Below are positions 6,338 to 7,495 of a stretch of 7,495 bases of DNA, one piece after another. The notes beneath the pieces were generated by a model. It had not been told where the DNA came from. It made no database searches and was given only the letters and a program-made list of their open reading frames with translations. How positions within the stretch are numbered: position 1 is the stretch's first letter; each line of letters opens with the position of its first letter. Position numbers and translations under genes: made by a program. The stretch covers positions 1 through 7,495 of the forward strand of contig JAEWLX010000044.1 of the NCBI GenBank assembly GCA_023457325.1. The letters run 5' to 3'. The stretch is from Bacillota bacterium (GTDB lineage: Bacteria > Bacillota_I > Bacilli_A > RFN20 > CAG-826).

Positions 6338-7473
6338 TGAATAAGCGGGTAATGTTAGGTTTATCAGGCGGTGTCGATTCAGCTGTTGCCGCTTATTTAC
6401 TTAAAGAGCAAGGTTATGATGTCGTCGCCTGTTTTATGCGCAACTGGGACGCGATGGCCAATAACGACTATCTAGGCAATCCCACAATTAATGATCTTCA
6501 ATGTCCTCAAGAAAAGGACTACGATGATGCGGTGAGTGTCGCCAAAGCTTTAGATATACCATTATTAAGAATCGACTTTGTTAAAGAATATTGGAATGAC
6601 GTTTTTTCTTATTTTCTTGATGAATATAAAGAAGGAAGAACGCCAAATCCTGATGTTTTTTGTAATAAATATATTAAATTCGCGGCTTTTTATGAATTCG
6701 CTAAACGCAATGACTGTTCGCTTATCGCCATGGGTCATTACGCAAAAAGGGTTTTTCTTGATGGTCATTATTACCTTCAAAAAGCTCAAGATTTAAATAA
6801 AGATCAAACTTATTTCCTCTCGCAACTAAATGAAGAACAAATTGCTGCATGTCTATTTCCCCTTGGTGATATCGATAAAAGTGACGTGCGTTTAATTGCC
6901 CAAAGACTTAATTTAACGATTGCCAGCAAAAAGGATTCGACAGGCATCTGTTTTATTGGTGAACGTCATTTTAAAGAATTTCTTCATAACTATCTTCCCG
7001 CACAAAAGGGAGAGATCATCGATATTGAATCAAAAAAGGTTCTCGGTGAGCATACCGGAGCAATGTATTATACAATTGGTCAACATCGCGGACTTGGAAT
7101 CGGTGGTATTGCCAATCGCGAATCAGAAGGTTGGTTCGTCGTCAAAAAAGATGTATCCAAAAATATTGTTTATGTTGCAAGCGGCAGTCAAAATAAGCAT
7201 CTTTATTCCGATTATTGTCTTGTCACTAAGCTCAATTTATTTCCCCATTATGATATAGATGGAAGAAAACTTAAGGCTAAATTTCGCTACCGCTCGCAAG
7301 ATGCTGACGTTACTATTTATAAAGTTAATGAAGATACTTTGAAAGTTGTTTTCGTTCATAAACAAAAAGCCATCGCGACAGGGCAAGCCGCTGTCTTTTA
7401 CGATGGCTCATTAATGGTTGGTGGCGGTCTCATCAGCGAAGTTTACGCTGATAATAAACGTATCGATAAATAA
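6337..7473 (+). CDS. mnmA: tRNA-specific 2-thiouridylase MnmA
   Basis: Inserts sulfur at position 2 of the wobble uridine of tRNA-Lys, -Glu and -Gln, using ATP to adenylate the base and persulfide sulfur from a cysteine desulfurase or relay. The 378 residues are slightly longer than the E. coli or Bacillus enzymes. The PP-loop 'SGGVDS' is at 10-15. The catalytic Cys109 lies in 'TPNPDVFCNKYIKF' (102-115). 'GHYA' (133-136) and 'NKDQTYFLSQL' (154-164) are conserved. The second Cys205 lies in 'KKDSTGICFIGER' (198-210). 'YYTIGQHRGLGIGG' and a C-terminal beta-barrel ending 'GGGLISEVY' complete the protein. Both cysteines are present. A loop after 'FMRNWD' contains 'NNDYLGNPTINDLQCPQEKDY', a longer form that I associate with Mollicutes-related enzymes. 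AAGGAA (6320-6325) lies 11 bases before the ATG, which overlaps the dtd stop by one base. Only 22 A+T-rich bases follow in the window, with no terminator visible. Confidence 0.96.
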   Translation: MNKRVMLGLSGGVDSAVAAYLLKEQGYDVVACFMRNWDAMANNDYLGNPTINDLQCPQEKDYDDAVSVAKALDIPLLRIDFVKEYWNDVFSYFLDEYKEGRTPNPDVFCNKYIKFAAFYEFAKRNDCSLIAMGHYAKRVFLDGHYYLQKAQDLNKDQTYFLSQLNEEQIAACLFPLGDIDKSDVRLIAQRLNLTIASKKDSTGICFIGERHFKEFLHNYLPAQKGEIIDIESKKVLGEHTGAMYYTIGQHRGLGIGGIANRESEGWFVVKKDVSKNIVYVASGSQNKHLYSDYCLVTKLNLFPHYDIDGRKLKAKFRYRSQDADVTIYKVNEDTLKVVFVHKQKAIATGQAAVFYDGSLMVGGGLISEVYADNKRIDK

Positions 7474-7495
7474 ATTTATTTATTTAGAATAACAG

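Noticed and set aside
2..7473. Mollicutes code 4 (TGA as Trp)
   Set aside because: All seven genes are complete without any in-frame TGA and all Trp codons are TGG, so standard table 11 suffices.

Overview
The window carries seven protein-coding genes packed tightly together, with no RNA gene, mobile element, CRISPR array or large non-coding stretch. The base composition is moderately A+T-rich. The proteins most resemble Bacillota/Mycoplasmatota (Bacilli-like) homologues: a Bacillus AmyX-type pullulanase, a Pdp whose N-terminus (MRMVDII) and 433-residue length match the Bacillus enzyme as I recall it, and an MnmA with the longer loop I associate with Mollicutes and relatives. TGG is the only Trp codon and no TGA lies in any gene frame, so the standard bacterial code (table 11) fits. 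A free-living or gut-associated deep Bacilli/Mollicutes-related lineage is my inference; the genus cannot be read from this sequence.

Layout. Positions 1-2083 (+) hold the 3' part of a type I pullulanase whose start lies upstream of the window. After a 57-base gap whose ribosome binding site faces an exact anti-Shine-Dalgarno complement, 2141-2428 (+) encodes a small OB-fold protein related to single-stranded DNA-binding protein but without the SSB tail. Five bases later a GTG-started PlsC-type acyltransferase (2434-3192, +) begins. It converges, with a 6-base gap, on an RsmF-type rRNA m5C methyltransferase (3199-4494, -). Each of these two genes appears to have its intrinsic terminator inside the coding sequence of the other. 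An 82-base divergent region (4495-4576) holds an extended -10 promoter flanked or overlapped by two inverted repeats. It drives a compact three-gene operon: pyrimidine-nucleoside phosphorylase (4577-5878), D-aminoacyl-tRNA deacylase (5885-6337) and tRNA 2-thiouridylase MnmA (6337-7473). The gaps in that operon are 6 bases and a 1-base overlap.

Functionally this is mostly housekeeping: alpha-glucan debranching, phospholipid synthesis, nucleoside salvage, and a translation-quality group (rRNA methylation, tRNA proofreading, tRNA thiolation). I found no convincing new multi-gene system. The points most worth a second look are the D-aminoacyl-tRNA deacylase with two changed motif residues (Asn7, Pro77), the reciprocal embedded terminators, the tailless SSB-like protein with its self-complementary leader, and the operator-like repeats at the pdp promoter.
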